Positions 43,311-55,267 of a stretch of DNA of 64,000 nt are shown in pieces; positions within the stretch are counted from its first letter, which is position 1; each line of letters opens with the position of its first letter. Position numbers and translations under genes: made by a program. The notes beneath the pieces were generated by a model. It had not been told where the DNA came from and did no database searches. It saw only the letters and a program-made list of their open reading frames with translations. The DNA lies in assembly GCF_000247695.1 (NCBI RefSeq), contig NW_004624801.1:6966046-7030045 (forward strand), written 5' to 3'. The stretch comes from Heterocephalus glaber. Taxonomy: Eukaryota > Chordata > Mammalia > Rodentia > Bathyergidae.

Positions 43311-46258
43311 AATAGTGAGACACCTGGATACCCGCTGTCCTGCCTAAGCAGTGGGACATTTTAGGTGTAGCTGAAGCCCCAGCAACTCTCTCCAGCCCAC
43401 CCTGCTCCTCTGACTTTGGCTCTGGGCCTCTAGGCATGGCTGCACTGGGTGGTCGAGTGTCTGAACAGTCTGTGTCTCTTGTAGGGTCAACATCACATAA
43501 TTGCTGTCCTCCTGGGTCAGCTCTGCTCTTCGCTTGTTCACTCAAACTGGTGGCCCTGAGATTCAGCCATGGATGTTCATGCAGCTCTGGTTCACATGAC
43601 TCAAGCCAGTGGTTCCATGAGGGAGTGGCTTATCCAACCCTTGGCCTGCTGGGGACTTCAGTGAGGGTTTCTCTGTCACAAACACTGCTGAACGGTGTTA
43701 CCTGTGTCCCCCAGGGTGTGTGTGTGTACATGTGTCCCCAGGTGGATTGGCCAGGCTATATGGATGCCACCTTTGTGCTTCCAAGTGGCCTTCCAGTTTG
43801 TTCTCCCACACTTGCCCCCTTTCCATGAATCTGGTGACCTGACCGCACCCTCATGAACACAGGAGAGGACAGAGAGAGGAGAAGCAATAGAGACCACGGT
43901 AGAGCTTAGAGCTACAGCCACAAGCCAAGGGTCTCCTGGCAAAGATTCTTTTCTGCAGCCCTTGTGGGAGACCAGCTCTGTCTACACTTTGGATTTCCAG
44001 GCTCCAGAGCTGTGAGAGAGTCACATCCTATAGCCTTAAGCTCAGGTTTGTGGCATTTGGTTACTGCAGCCACAGGACACTCACGCACCTGCCTCCAGCT
44101 GTTAGGTTAGACAACCCTTCCCACGGAGGAATCTCATTCCATGGGTACCAGAAGGTGGCAAAAGCCTCTCCCCTCTTGGCCAAGCTCCTGGGGCTGGTGT
44201 CCCCAGCTCCCTCCTGCCCTTCCTCCTTGACTGCATCTCTTTAAGGCTACCCTGTTCCACCCCAGCCTAAAACTGGTGGCACTTGGGTGTCACTAACTGT
44301 TTAGCTGCCACCATGGCCAATAGACAGTAGGTGCCCAGAGGGCAGGGCCTATCACACTGCTCCTGCTGTTCATGAAGGCACTGCGGCATGCTGCTTCAGT
44401 GCTAAATAGCTGCTCCATGCATGTGTGTGTGGGCAGGCTGCCCTGTGCCAGCCACGTGAGCAAAAGCGTGCCTCATGGAGGGAGCAGTGGAGGAGAAGGC
44501 CACCGGAATCTTACTGCTGGGAACCCTTAGCTTGTTCTTTCTTCTGCCACCCACTGATGCCCACATTTCCTTCTTGAGGACCAAGGTTCTCAAGCTGGAA
44601 GTCTTAGCGTTGACCTTAACCTCTGTCTGCCCAGTATCCAAGGTCAACAGGTTGCCAAGATCTTGTCATCTCTGCCTCTGCCCCTCCACGAACACGTTAG
44701 CCTTCAGATGGGCTGCCCATGGTGGTGGCCATGTCCTGCTCAGGTCTCCACCGTCCCTCCTCGGACGCATGGATATCCTCATCCCCATACTCTCTCCCTA
44801 CTGAATCCCTCCTGTACAGAGCTGATATTCAGGGGCCCTTTACCAAGTGCCTCTGGCCAGGCACAGGGCCAATGAATGGCTCCTTCCTCCTAACTACTGT
44901 ATGTGCATCAGGCCTGGTCACAGTCCTCTCAGGACAGAGCCCTCGTGTCACCCCTCACTGAGACTCAACCCTGAGCCCTGATCTCAGGCTCTGATGCTTC
45001 CCAGCCTGGCCCTGACCCCTCTCCATCTTTATACTTCTTCCTTCTCCCTCCCCGATCCGAGAGCTCTGCCTTGGGATGGTCACCCTGTGGTCACCCCTGG
45101 AGGCGTTAGCTCCACAGAGAAGCTCTCTCGGTCTTCTGGTCCCAGCTGGGCTCCAGGATGATGTGGGTCCCTTGCTTGTTTCTGTCTCCTCTGCTCGGTG
45201 GACTGAAGTCGGCTGGCGTGCTCTTCCTGCGCTCCACAGGAAGTCAGTAAGCACTGCTGAATTGAATTTGATAGGGCAAGTTTAGGGGAATCAGCCAAAA
45301 AGCTAGTTTAAAATAAAAATATCAGCCTTCTTTTGCTTTGGCTAAGAAGTAGCTCTTCTCTTTGTTTGCCTTCTGGGGAAGAAAGTTACAGAGAATGCTG
45401 AGTCTACAAGGGGGAAGAGAAGGAACAAAAAGGTCTGGAAAACTGGGTAGACACTGGGTACGTACAGCTACGTATTTAAATTTAAATTACTGACATAAAT
45501 GAAAAGATCTGTCCTGCGTGGCACTGCCCTACTGCGTGCACTCGCTAGCCATGCGTGGCTGCCATAAAAGTCCTTGGAGGAGGCCCTGTTCTGGGTTACT
45601 GACACACTGATTCTCAAATTCATCCAAGAAACATGTATTGAGCATCCACTGAGCGGGCAGAAAGGTGGTGGGCTCCAGTGAGAAGTCGGGTCCACCTACT
45701 GTCTGGGGGCACTCTACAGAGGAGGGGACCATCACCCCTGATCCAAACAGGCGCACCCAGAGGCCCCCGCATGAGTGGAATGCCAGCTCCGGCTCTGGTC
45801 GGGCTGCAGCCCGGGATGGATGGCTGAACGTGAGGGCCGTCAGAGGTGGAATCTGGCCCGCCTGGGTTGCTTCGCTGTGTCTCCATCCCTTTCCGTGCTG
45901 GCCTGGACGTGCTCCCCAAGCAGCCAGAAGCCCAGGCCGTGTACACCCATAAACCCTGCGGCAGCCCCAGGGGCAGAGAGGAGCTGGGTTGTTATTTATT
46001 TAGGAGCAGCAGAATCCTGAGGTACCATAAAAAGTGGAGGGAAGATTTGGGAGAGGAATGAGGCAGCCCCAGGCTGGGAAACAGCCTGCTTTGCAGGCTT
46101 CAGCAGCCAGGTCCAGCGGCTGAGCGGGTCTCGGCTGGTTGCCCATTCTGCTGGCAGGTACAGAAGAAGGGGGCTGGGGCTGGAGCCCTTTATTTGAAAT
46201 TCAGGAAAGCGGATTTCAGTGGTTGAGTTGGGATGAGCAGGAAATGAACAGAAAAGCC
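43311..46258. other. v1 intron 2, no gene seen
   Basis: Unique sequence. A weak CTCF-like word lies at 44148-44161 (CCAGAAGGTGGC) and an L2/MIR-like patch at about 45605-45665. Confidence 0.45.
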
Positions 46259-46340
46259 TTTTTTTTTTCCTGCTGGCCTTGTACCCAGGGCCTTACACAT
46301 GCTAAGCAAGCACTCTAACAATGAGCCACATCCTCCACCC
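46259..46340 (-). repeat. ID-type element, antisense
   Basis: T-run, TGTACCCAGGGCCTTACAC, GCTAAGCAAGCACTCTAAC, ATGAGCCACATCC. Confidence 0.82.
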
Positions 46341-48115
46341 AAAAGTCACTGTTTGAAATGAGAGTTGCGCCTACCCTGGACTTGGCAGTAATCATGAAGG
46401 TTCACACGTCCCTGCATTAGGCAGGATGACATGGCAGGTGACAGAAAAAACCAGCTCACAGTGTCAGGAAGTAACCCTTCAGCCAGAGATTCTTTGTTCC
46501 AGCTCCTCCACGGCCCTTCCTTCCCCTGGGTGTGTGCCAGGAGCAAGCAGTGCTGAGCCTATGAACCCCCTTTCTGGGGTCCCTGTTGCCCAGTGGCATC
46601 AGAATCGTGTAGAGCAAGGCTTGCTTTCCTGGATGGCCGGGCCAGCCCCGGGGCCACCTGGCAGGTGTTGGCAGCTCAGGCCATCCTCAGCATACCTGGT
46701 ACTGTTTTGTCCCCTCCCAGCAGGGTCCTGGGGTGTGTGAATGTGCTTCCTGGTAGGGCCCAAGGTGAGGGTGCTCAGAATGGTGCGCTGGGCAGCTGGA
46801 CTGAGGTGCTGCGGGGTGAGTGGGGGAACCCCCTGTCCCAGGAGGCCTTGGTCACAGCACCTGAGTACTGTGAGGTGGGTGGGGAAAGAGAAAGAGCTCA
46901 GGATTTTCTTTTTGCCCCATGGGGCCTGGGGAGGGCCCCACTGAGGAAGGCTTCCTACAGGGGAAGCACCTGACCAGGCCTCAAAAGAGAGACAGTTTCT
47001 CAGGTCTTGCTGGAGAGGCCAGGATGACTGCTTAACACTGTTCTGCAGAGTGCCCAAGCACCCCTGTGTGTGACTTTCAGCCCGGCTGAGCCAGGCCGGT
47101 TCTAGGGGATCCATGATTCTTCCATATCCTGCCCAGGCCCCTCGCTCTTCCTTTCTACAGGGTCTGTGCCAATAAGCTCTCTCTGAGGTTTGGGGTGCTA
47201 TCAATAGGGGCGCTCAGGTGATGGGTGTGGGCAGTGTGGGCCGAGGGACAGAGTGCTGCTGGAGATCTCTCGGGAAGAGATTGCTGGACAGGGGGACCCA
47301 GACTGCGGGCACGGTGGGCAGGGTGGGAGAGCATGTCTCCACACACAGCAGCCACACTGCAGTCTGGGAGAGGCCGGGTGAAGCCAGGATGCCCGCTGGA
47401 CCTGACATGTGGATGTGCCTGAGGAGGAGATAAGGTTTCACCGAACTCCCACCTCCTCTGCAGGAAGCTGCACAAGGATCCAACTTGTGGGACCCAGGCT
47501 GGCCTGGTGGGTTGTCCCCCGAGCGGGACACTGGGCAGCGGGAGGCTGTCCCTGTGGCCTGGCCTTTCCTCACCTTTGTACCCTGCTCTGAGCTGCTCTT
47601 GACTAACACAGCCACCAGATTTTGTTTCGAATTCTCCCCTGCTTGGGCCAGAACACTTGGGCTTCCAGGCGTGGTAGGGAAGCAGACCTTGAGCCAAACT
47701 ATGTTGTGAAAAACCAAAGGTCAGGGCTATGCTCAGCAACTGCACTGGCTGCTGCAGTGAACCCTGGGCGCCTACATTTCTGAAGGCAGATGAAGTCCCA
47801 AGGCCTCTTGGGGCTTCCTGGCCCGCCCGCCCTGATGGCCGTTGGTGCTGGAGTGTCCAAACAGGGTTTCTTGTTTAAACTTTTTCTGCAGTTTCTAAAC
47901 AATACAAGAGACTGACATTACATTTGTCACCAGAAAGACCGGTAAGGTAAATTTTTAAAGTAGAAAAAGAGAGTAAATATATAAACAGACAAACCTCTGT
48001 GGGTCTCATGGTTCTGAGCCCACGGTAGTTCAGAATGGTCTAACATGTGTTTTAGGAGAAGATAGAATGACAGTGAACAGCTGCTGGAACAGTGGGTCTT
48101 CAGTGTGTCTCGGTT
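46341..48115. other. v1 intron 2, no gene seen
   Basis: Unique GC-rich sequence; no exon or repeat recognised. Confidence 0.5.
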
Positions 48116-48780
48116 GCCTGGTTTCATGTCTTGTGGCTGCACACTGAGTGGGTTAAAATACTGCCAATTTCTTCTCTACACTTCTGGAGGCCACAGGCCT
48201 GAACTCGACACTGCTTGTCTGAAATCCTGGTGTCAGGTGCTGGTGGGGCTGAGCTCCCCTGAGAGGTTCTAGGGGAAAATCCATTCCTGCCTCTTCCAGC
48301 TTCTGTGGCTCTGGACGTTCCTTGGCTTGTGGCTGAATCCCTGTAGTCCTCAGAGTCCGTCTTCCCTGGCGTCTCTCTCCTCTCCGGTCTCTTCTGTGTG
48401 TGTCATCTCTCCCTCTTCCAGCTGGGTGTGGTGGCACGCGCCTGACTGACATCCCAGCACTCTGGGAGGCTGAAGCAGGAGGATCACAAATTCAAGCACA
48501 ACCTGGGCAGTTTAGTGACTTAGTGATACCTTCTCTCAAAATTGAAAAGTAATAAAAGGGCTAGGGACGTTGCTCAGTGTAAAGGCCCTGGGTTGGATCC
48601 CCAGTACTGCAAACACAAAACAAAAAAACCCTCCCTCTTCTGTGAGTTTTGTGGTGACCTTTATTAAAAGGTAATCCTGGACAATCTCTATCGCAAGATC
48701 CTGCCCTTAAGCACACTTGTAGAGACCTTTTCCAAATAAGGTCACAGTCACAGGTTCTAGGAATTAGGATATGATCTCTC
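48116..48780 (-). repeat. MaLR/MLT-like LTR relic, antisense, split by a SINE
   Basis: The left part (48116-48420) has TTCTGGAGGCCACAGGCCTG, GAGAGGTTCTAGGGGAAAAT, CCTTGGCTTGTGGCTG. The right part (48630-48780) has TTTCCAAATAAGGTCACAG and CACAGGTTCTAGGAATTAGG. A B1-ID composite interrupts it. The family name is my best guess. Confidence 0.6.
48421..48629 (+). repeat. B1-ID composite SINE, sense
   Basis: GCTGGGTGTGGTGGCACGCG head, CATCCCAGCACTCTGGGAGG, ID half GGGCTAGGGACGTTGCTCAG, end GGATCCCCAGTACTGC and an A-rich tail. Confidence 0.93.
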
Positions 48781-48782
<2 letters not shown>

Positions 48783-48823
<41 letters not shown>

Positions 48824-48828
48824 TGTGA
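48783..48828 (+). repeat. (GT)n microsatellite
   Basis: A GT run of about 46 bases with one ATGT interruption. Confidence 0.95.
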
Positions 48829-49939
48829 TTATTCAGCCCCCTGCTCTGTCTCACCAATAAGACGCTGTCGCTACCTTCTGTTGCTGTGCAGCTGCCCTGG
48901 GACTGTTCTGCTGGCTCCATGGGAGGGGGTTGCTGGGAATTGTCCCCACACCTCCCACAAGAAGAGTCCCTTGCTATGAGAAATGCTCCCAGGGTCCTGC
49001 CTGACACAGGGAGATGACATCCTGAAGTGACATTTCATGGCCTCTGCTCTGTCATCTAGAGACCTGTACATAAGGCTTGCCTGGTCACACATAACTCCTG
49101 TGGCCCTGTAGGGCAGGGACTGTAAACTCTGAGACCTCTGAGAGGCGGGCGAATCACAAAAATGTGTGACGTGGCCATGCGGCCACTGGAAAATACACAT
49201 TTTTGTCCAATAAAGGCACCAGTCTTCAGTCCAGCCCGAAGTGGTCAGGGAGGAAGGCTTCCCCAATATAGCTGTGTGTCCTCCCTTTTCCAGGAGAAGC
49301 TGAAAAGCTGGAGGTTTTAGACAAATAGGCTGAGTTTTAACATTGGCATGAATATATATTTCCTTTAAACTGAGTTGGGAAAGCAAAACCTAGCTCTGTC
49401 TGAGGTTTGAATGGACCTTCCAGGCGAGGATGCCCCCATACCCTGAGGACCACCTCACTGTCACTGCTCCCACCCCCAACAGGCCCAGCTCCAGATCACA
49501 TTCTGACTGGGGCTAGTGGGGACACTCAGGTTGCCAGGTGAACAGCCCCTGGGACTCCAGGAAACAGAGCCTGGCAGGAAACAGTGCTGAGCCTCCAGCC
49601 TGGCCCCTGTTCCCAGGGCCGCTGAGTCTGGGGAAACCGGCAGCAAGAGACTGCCCCCTCCCAGAGGACTGCTGAGATTACTGACTCATGCCTGTGTGGT
49701 AGGAATCTTCCAGGAAGCCTCCATCCGGCTTGCCCTCAAGGCTAGGGTGGGGACTGCAGCTCCCTCTGACACCACTGGCTAATGGGACAGGGTTGACTTG
49801 GCAGGGTGCATCCTGGGCAGGTGCTCGGGAACCTTCTCTCCGCCCGCCTGCTTGGGGTGGGGGACAGTGGCCATCCTTCCACACAGCTCAGCCCAGTTGT
49901 AGGGTGAAGGGCTGGGCCAGCCAGGGCTGAGGAAGGGGA
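48829..49939. other. v1 intron 2, no gene seen
   Basis: Unique sequence leading to the v3 promoter. Confidence 0.45.
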
Positions 49940-50557
49940 GCCAGAACGAGGCTTTTTAAACACTTGAAGCCAAGGAAATCGCAGCATCGCTGGACAGAGA
50001 AAATGAAAGACTTTGGAAGTCGCCAGGAATTCAACTCTGCGAGTTGGTTTCCGAGAGCCTAAGTTAAGCATCTCCAAGTGGATATTAAAAAGAAGCAGCG
50101 AGACGAAGGGCGGCAGGGGCTGAAAGGGGAGGAGAAAGGAGCCCGCGCTGCCGGAAGCTGCACGCTGGACCACTGAAGCCACCGCACGGAGGGCTGGGCC
50201 GTCCTCGCGAGCAGGGAGCACTCAGGGACCACGGATCCCTTCGCAGCCCACCTCTAGCCCTCTCTCCTGACTCTTTTGTTTTTCCTCCTCTCTTTCTGCT
50301 TCCTTTTCCCTCGGGTTTTGAAGAGACAATGCTACTTCAGTTTGGAGCACAAACATATGATCCACACATGGAAATGTGGTAATTTGGATGTATTCGTGAT
50401 TGCCACAGATTGAAGAAATTAGACCAGACAAAGAGTGTTTTGGGAAGAGGAGGAGGCAGAGAGAAGGAGGGCGCCGGGGGTGAGAAAGGAGGACGCCTCT
50501 GAACAGGGGAAGCCTGGACGCCCGCCCGCCTGCCTGCTGCTAAATATAGCCGTCGGA
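49940..50557 (+). promoter_or_regulatory. SEPT9: Promoter and 5' UTR region of septin 9 v3
   Basis: This segment precedes the v3 start codon. It is non-repetitive, has a moderate CpG cluster at about 50140-50215, and becomes purine-rich (GAGGAGG, AGAAGGAGG) from 50440 on. The TTTTTAAA at about 49955-49962 is a weak TATA-like candidate. The assignment as promoter is by position only. The transcription start and the boundary between promoter and leader are not determined. Confidence 0.55.
50540..50549 (+). promoter_or_regulatory. MEF2-type site just before the v3 start codon
   Basis: CTAAATATAG fits the MEF2 consensus YTAWWWWTAR at every position. It is an isolated AT-rich word in a GC-rich leader, ending 8 bases before the v3 ATG. 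It could be a MEF2 site, a TATA-like element for a very short leader or for a start downstream, or chance. Function is inferred only. Confidence 0.4.
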
Positions 50558-50579
50558 ATGGAGAGGGACCGGATCACAG
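50558..50579 (+). CDS. SEPT9: Septin 9 isoform v3, alternative first exon (coding part)
   Basis: ATG GAG AGG GAC CGG ATC ACA G encodes MERDRIT plus the first base of the next codon, followed by a donor GTAGGC at 50580. The human v3 isoform begins MERDRIS and then joins the common ALKRSF sequence, from memory. Here residue 7 is Thr rather than Ser, a conservative change. The phase-1 end is identical to that of v1 exon 2, so both splice to the same downstream exon, with the split codon expected to be Ala. The open frame through the intron (50435-50755 in this reading frame) is read-through of the donor and not a product. The start codon follows a purine-rich leader with moderate CpG content. 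It has G at -3 and G at +4, an acceptable Kozak context. Use of this exon means a separate promoter about 27.6 kb downstream of the v1 start. Confidence 0.92.
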
Positions 50580-51239
50580 GTAGGCAGACTCCTCCACGTC
50601 CACCCCCCGACTCGCACCCTGAACTCCAAGCTTTACTGATGCTTTGGAGAGCTAAGCACCCAAAGGTCTCTTGGACTCATTTTTGCAGAAATATTTCTTC
50701 GGCTTTTGACTGTGCGAAGTTTATGGGATGGAATGAATGTTGCTCCCCAAACTGAGCCCTACCAAGTCTGGCTTTTACTTAAACGCGACTCTCCTCTCCC
50801 CTTGCTCTTTCTCTTTCAGTTTTCAACGTACCCCTTTCGCATCTGCGACCACTGCGAAAATCCAAATTGTGGGCACCGAGGTCCGGGGAAAGTGTAGGGG
50901 GCCCGCTGTGCTGCTCGGGTGGCTGGGTTGGTTTGTCCACCGTGTGGTTTATTTCTTTGCTGCTAGCCAAAGTCTCTTCAAGGCCGCCCTGGTCTCCTCC
51001 CTGAAATAGCATTTCTGGGGCCTCACCAGGCGTTGATTATAGAGGTGGAGGCTCCTGGCGCTCAGAGGAGGTGTACGCACTTGTGTGTGTGTGTGTGTGT
51101 GCGCGCGTGCATGCACGCACGTGCACATGGACGTGCAGCCCCCTTGGAGTCACCACAGATCATGGGCTGCAGGTATGAATGGATAAAAGAGGGGAAAGAA
51201 GTCCTCCCCTTCCTTAGGAATTTCGGTTTTAACAGAGCT
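50580..51239. other. Intron after the v3 exon, no gene seen
   Basis: Unique sequence up to a GT/GC tract (separate entry). The open frames here are intronic read-through. Confidence 0.5.
51081..51128 (+). repeat. GT/GC/CA alternating tract
   Basis: A GT run changing to GCGCGCGTGCATGCACGC; Z-DNA-prone alternation. Confidence 0.9.
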
Positions 51240-51385
51240 CCCTTTGGAGTACTGAGGATTGAACTCAGGGCCTTCACACTGAGGTGCCACACACACACAC
51301 ACACACACACATAGAGTCTCCCTGAGTCACTAAATTTCCCAGGCTGGGCTCCAACTCTCCGTCCTCCTGACTCAGCCTCCCTGAG
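51240..51385 (-). repeat. B1-ID composite SINE, antisense, with an internal CA run
   Basis: ID half (GAGTACTGAGGATTGAACTC), then a (CA)n run at 51288-51311 in the linker, then B1 half (GAGTCTCCCTGAGTCAC, CTCAGCCTCCCTGAGTCC). Confidence 0.85.
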
Positions 51386-52605
51386 TCCAGAAACCCTCTT
51401 TTCTTGCTCAGACCCCTCAAGCTCTTGCCTGGCACATGCTCTGTGGGGCTATGGTCACCAGTGAGCAGCAGTTATCACCGTGCCTGTCACTCCTGGTGCA
51501 GCCTAGAGCCAGGTGCTGGGGGCTGCCGTGTGTTTCAAGGACTGCTGAGGCCATGAGCTAAGCTCTGGGCTTCCTGTGTTCTGAGGTAGCATGGGGTCAG
51601 TGAGGCTGAGGATGCTGCCCTGTAGGTGCTGGCCTGATGGTTGCCCCTGTGTGCGTGGGAGGTCCCTAAGAGGCCAGGGAGAAGGAAGACCCACCCAGCA
51701 CCTCTCTGAAGGTTGCCCTCTCCCTGCCACTGCAGGGGCCAATCAGGCTCCTGATGTGATGTTGAGCTGGGGTGCAGCTGCCAGGGTCATTCGATGGGCA
51801 CACACCGATGGATGTAGCAGACAGACGCCTGGGGAGGTGGGGCAGCCTCAGAGACTGCAGAAGGACAATGTGGGGGGTAGAAGTGCCACCCTCTGTGTTG
51901 GCCTTAGTGACCTGGGCCGGCTGGGAGTGATGGATCCTGGTGCCCAGGGGGCACTGAGGGACTCTCCCTGGGGCCAGGTGGGTGGAGTGGTCCTTGGAGC
52001 CAGTCCCCTGTCACCAGGAGAAGGCCTCACCACCGCCTCAGCCACCAGTGGCAGGATGCCCATCACTCTGGGGTTTGGCTGGCAGGGGCCTCTGGGAGCC
52101 TTGGGTACAGCTTTCATTCATTCATTTATGTTTCAGTGCTGGGGAGTAAAGCCAGGGTCTCGTGTGCGCTCAGCAGGCATCCCACCGCCCAGTCACACTC
52201 CAGCCCAGTCTTCCTTTTATAGACAACAGGCAAGGCCAGCTGGGTGACCCGAGAGCCAAGGCCCAAAGGCAAGGTGGGCCCCTGGGGACTGGAAGGAGGG
52301 ACGGGAACCCCCAGGGCTGACCGGGCTCCAGGGCCTCTTCATGAACAGAACAAAGCGGCCCTTGAGAAGGGCCGGCTCTGCCCCGTCATTGCTGCCCTCA
52401 CCAGGCATGAGGCGGGACCTTCTCCCAAGAGGTGCCTGGTGAGAGATGACTGTTTCCTGTGAAATCCCTGTTTGGTTCTGGTTTTATTTTTAAAACCTTA
52501 TTTTTCCAAAACTCAGTTCCACACAGGCTACACTAGGAGAGAAGAGGAAAATCCTCAGCCTTTTCCGAGTTTCCTCACCTGGGCCAACCTTCGCTTTTAA
52601 CAGCC
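51386..52605. other. Intron, mostly unique sequence
   Basis: No exon. A diverged antisense ID-like piece lies at about 52125-52205 (CAGTGCTGGGGAGTAAAGCC). Confidence 0.45.
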
Positions 52606-52795
52606 AGTGTGGTACTGGAGTCTGAGCCTGGGGTGTTCACACTGAGCCACATGCCCAGCCCTTTTAATTTTTATTGTTTTGAGACAGGGTCTTCTAAGTT
52701 GCTAATTTGCCTAGGTTGGGTTTAAACCTGCGATCCTCCTGCTCCAGCCTCCCAGAGTGCGGGCTGATGGCTGTGCACCACCACTCCCGTCTTCA
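52606..52795 (-). repeat. B1-ID composite SINE, antisense
   Basis: GGTACTGGAGTCTGAGCC, GAGCCACATGCCCAGCCC, TTTTGAGACAGGGTCTTC, CTCCCAGAGTGCGGGC. Confidence 0.88.
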
Positions 52796-53769
52796 CTTTG
52801 GTCGTTGACTGTAGCTAAACTCCTAGCCTCACCCCTGGGGAAGCAAGCCTTGTCATCTCCTTCTGGACGACCCTGACCAGATCATGTGGCAGCTTGGCTC
52901 TCCACTCTCTCAGCTGCACAGTGAGGGCTCTGCACTGGCTGGACCCCCTGGGCAGTGTCCCTCCTGTCCAATGGGCTTCTGAGCCTGCCCTACATCCCAC
53001 CTGCCAGTGTCAGGTGTGGCTGTCATGTTGCTTCTGCTCTACAGCTGCTTAGAGAGTGTGGTCCTGCCCTGGTGGGTCCATGGCGAGGGGCTTTGGGCTG
53101 GGGCACCCTGAGATCTGCTCCCCTCGACGGCCCGTGAGCCAGCCCAGGGTCCTCCCAGCCCCCTCTGAGGCCACTGCCTTCCCTGGGAAGAAGCAGTGAG
53201 CTCGTTAGCAGGGCAACGTGAGTCACGGAGCAGGCACAGGCCGCTGAGGCAGGGAAGGCCTCTCCTCCAGCCAAGGGTCAGGTTTTTTTTTGTTGTTGTT
53301 CTTGACTGGCTTTGTGGCTTTTACAAATTAAGCAGTTTTATCTTGTTCCAAGAGCTTGTATTTCAGCAGGGAGAGAATCTCTGACAAGGAAACTTTCCAC
53401 TGGGGGTGGGAACCGCGAGCGGGTGCAGCGTAGGCAGTGGAGTCACTGTGTGATCAGCATTGCCAGCGTGATCTCCCCTGGACATCTGCCCTGGTCCCTG
53501 TCTGGCTGGGGCAGCGTGGGCCCTCCGCCTTGGGATGGGCAGGGAGCTGGAGGCCAGGCCTGCGTCCTTACTGTCCCCCCCATCTTCGTGTTGACATCTC
53601 TTGCTGTCCCTGACTCCCTGGGGAATTGTCACCCCAGCCTGTGGGGCGCTGTGGGCCACGAGCAGAATGGACCACCTTCACCCTTTCTGGCTTTGCCATC
53701 CCATTCCCTATGAGACATCTGGCCTGCAGCCCTTCCAGGGAACTTTGGTCCCTGCAGGGGTTTCCTCAT
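52796..53769. other. Intron, no gene seen
   Basis: Unique sequence; a T-rich patch at 53283-53300. Confidence 0.45.
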
Positions 53770-54125
53770 GGCCCAAAACAGCAGAAATGTGCTGTCTCAT
53801 GGCTGTGGAAGCCAGAAGTCTGAGAGCAAGGCATTGGCAGGGCCGGTTCCTTCCGAGGCTCTGCGGGAGGATCTGTTCCAGGCCTCTCCCAGCTTCTGGT
53901 ATCTGAGGCAGTCCTTAGCATTCCTTAGCTTGTAGGCGCATCCCTCCAGTCTGTCTCCACTGACATATGGCCTTCTGCTCTGACCCTGATTTCCCTTTGC
54001 ACGCATCATACATGTAGGGCTCACTGGGTAACCCAGGATGATCACATTTCAAGATCCTTAATTAACTTAATCTGCAGACTCTTCTTCCACATAAGGCTAT
54101 GTTCACAAGCTCTGGGTGGACACGA
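53770..54125 (-). repeat. MaLR/MLT-like LTR relic, antisense, second copy
   Basis: It shares word order with the relic at 48116-48780: GGCTGTGGAAGCCAGAAGTC, GAGGCTCTGCGGGAGGATC, CAAGATCCTTAATTAAC, GGCTATGTTCACAAGCTCTG. Confidence 0.6.
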
Positions 54126-54699
54126 CTGGCAGGTTGGGCAAGGGGAATGGATCATTCACCTCTCTTTGGTTCCCATGTAACCTGGATGCGTAAAGTCATG
54201 TTCCATGTCCCAGGGCCCTCCCTGGCCCCCTGTGGGCCTTTGGTGTGGCCTCTAGCCTTCCCACTGGTCACTTACCCCTGGAGGCGTAAGAGGCGGCCCA
54301 GCCCCAGGCGAGATTCCAGGGACAGCCAGGAGGGCAGCCAGGAGCTTGCCTTACTGCCTTTCCCAAAACTTCCTGCTCGGTGTCCTCCTGGGCCCCTGCC
54401 CCAGCTGGCAGTGCAGCTACCATGAGGGCACAGTGGGGAAGTGGGTGGACCTGGGGACAAGGTACATGGATGAGAGGTCGGTGTGATTCTCTTCAAGCCC
54501 CAAATCAAGTCTGTCTAGAAATTGTTCTAACTTGAAAATTTATTTCTGTGTAAAGTTCCCTTAAAATGACATGAGCACCGCATTGCTATGCCTTAAATAA
54601 CTATGCAGCATGTTATGAGGGCAACTCTCAGCTCTGTGGGGTGGACCCTGCAGCCACTCTACTGTGAGAACTTGGGGCATCCAGGGCTCTCCCTGGACT
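54126..54699. other. Intron, no gene seen
   Basis: Unique sequence becoming AT-rich towards the L1 relic. Confidence 0.45.
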
Positions 54700-54857
54700 C
54701 CATACTCCTTTGTAAAAAAAATTCTTGTAAAATAGATATAATATGAAAGGTAACATTGTAATAGTTTTCAAGGGTACAGTAGGTGGCATTAAGTACATTC
54801 ACATTGTTGGGCAGTTGTCACCACTATCCTTTTCCACAGTGTTTTCACCTTTATCTT

Positions 54858-55050
54858 AGCTGGGCATGGTGGCACATACCTGGAATCCCAGTGCTCTGGG
54901 AGGCTGAGGCAGGAGGATTGCCAATTTGAGCCCAGCCTGGGCAAGTTAGTGCCTTAGTGAGACCCTGTCTCAAAATAAAAAGAGTTAGGATGTAGCTCAG
55001 TATGAAGCTTCTGGCTTCAAACCTCAGTACTACAAAAGAAACAAACAAAC
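54858..55050 (+). repeat. B1-ID composite SINE, sense
   Basis: AGCTGGGCATGGTGGCACAT head, GTGCTCTGGGAGGCTGAGGC, AAAATAAAAAGAG linker, ID half TTAGGATGTAGCTCAGTATG. Confidence 0.92.
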
Positions 55051-55267
55051 CAGGTTTCTCCAAAAACGCTGTCTCCACTGACTTCCCATTCCTGACTCCT
55101 CCCCTTCTACTTTCCATTGCTGTGAATTAGACTACTTAGGGACCTCATGAGTGGAATCCTCCATTGTTTGTCTTGGTGTGATTGGGCTTATTTTACTCAG
55201 CATCATATGCTCAGGTTCATCCATGTTGTAGCACATGGATGTTAGAATTTCCCTCCTGTTAAATAAT

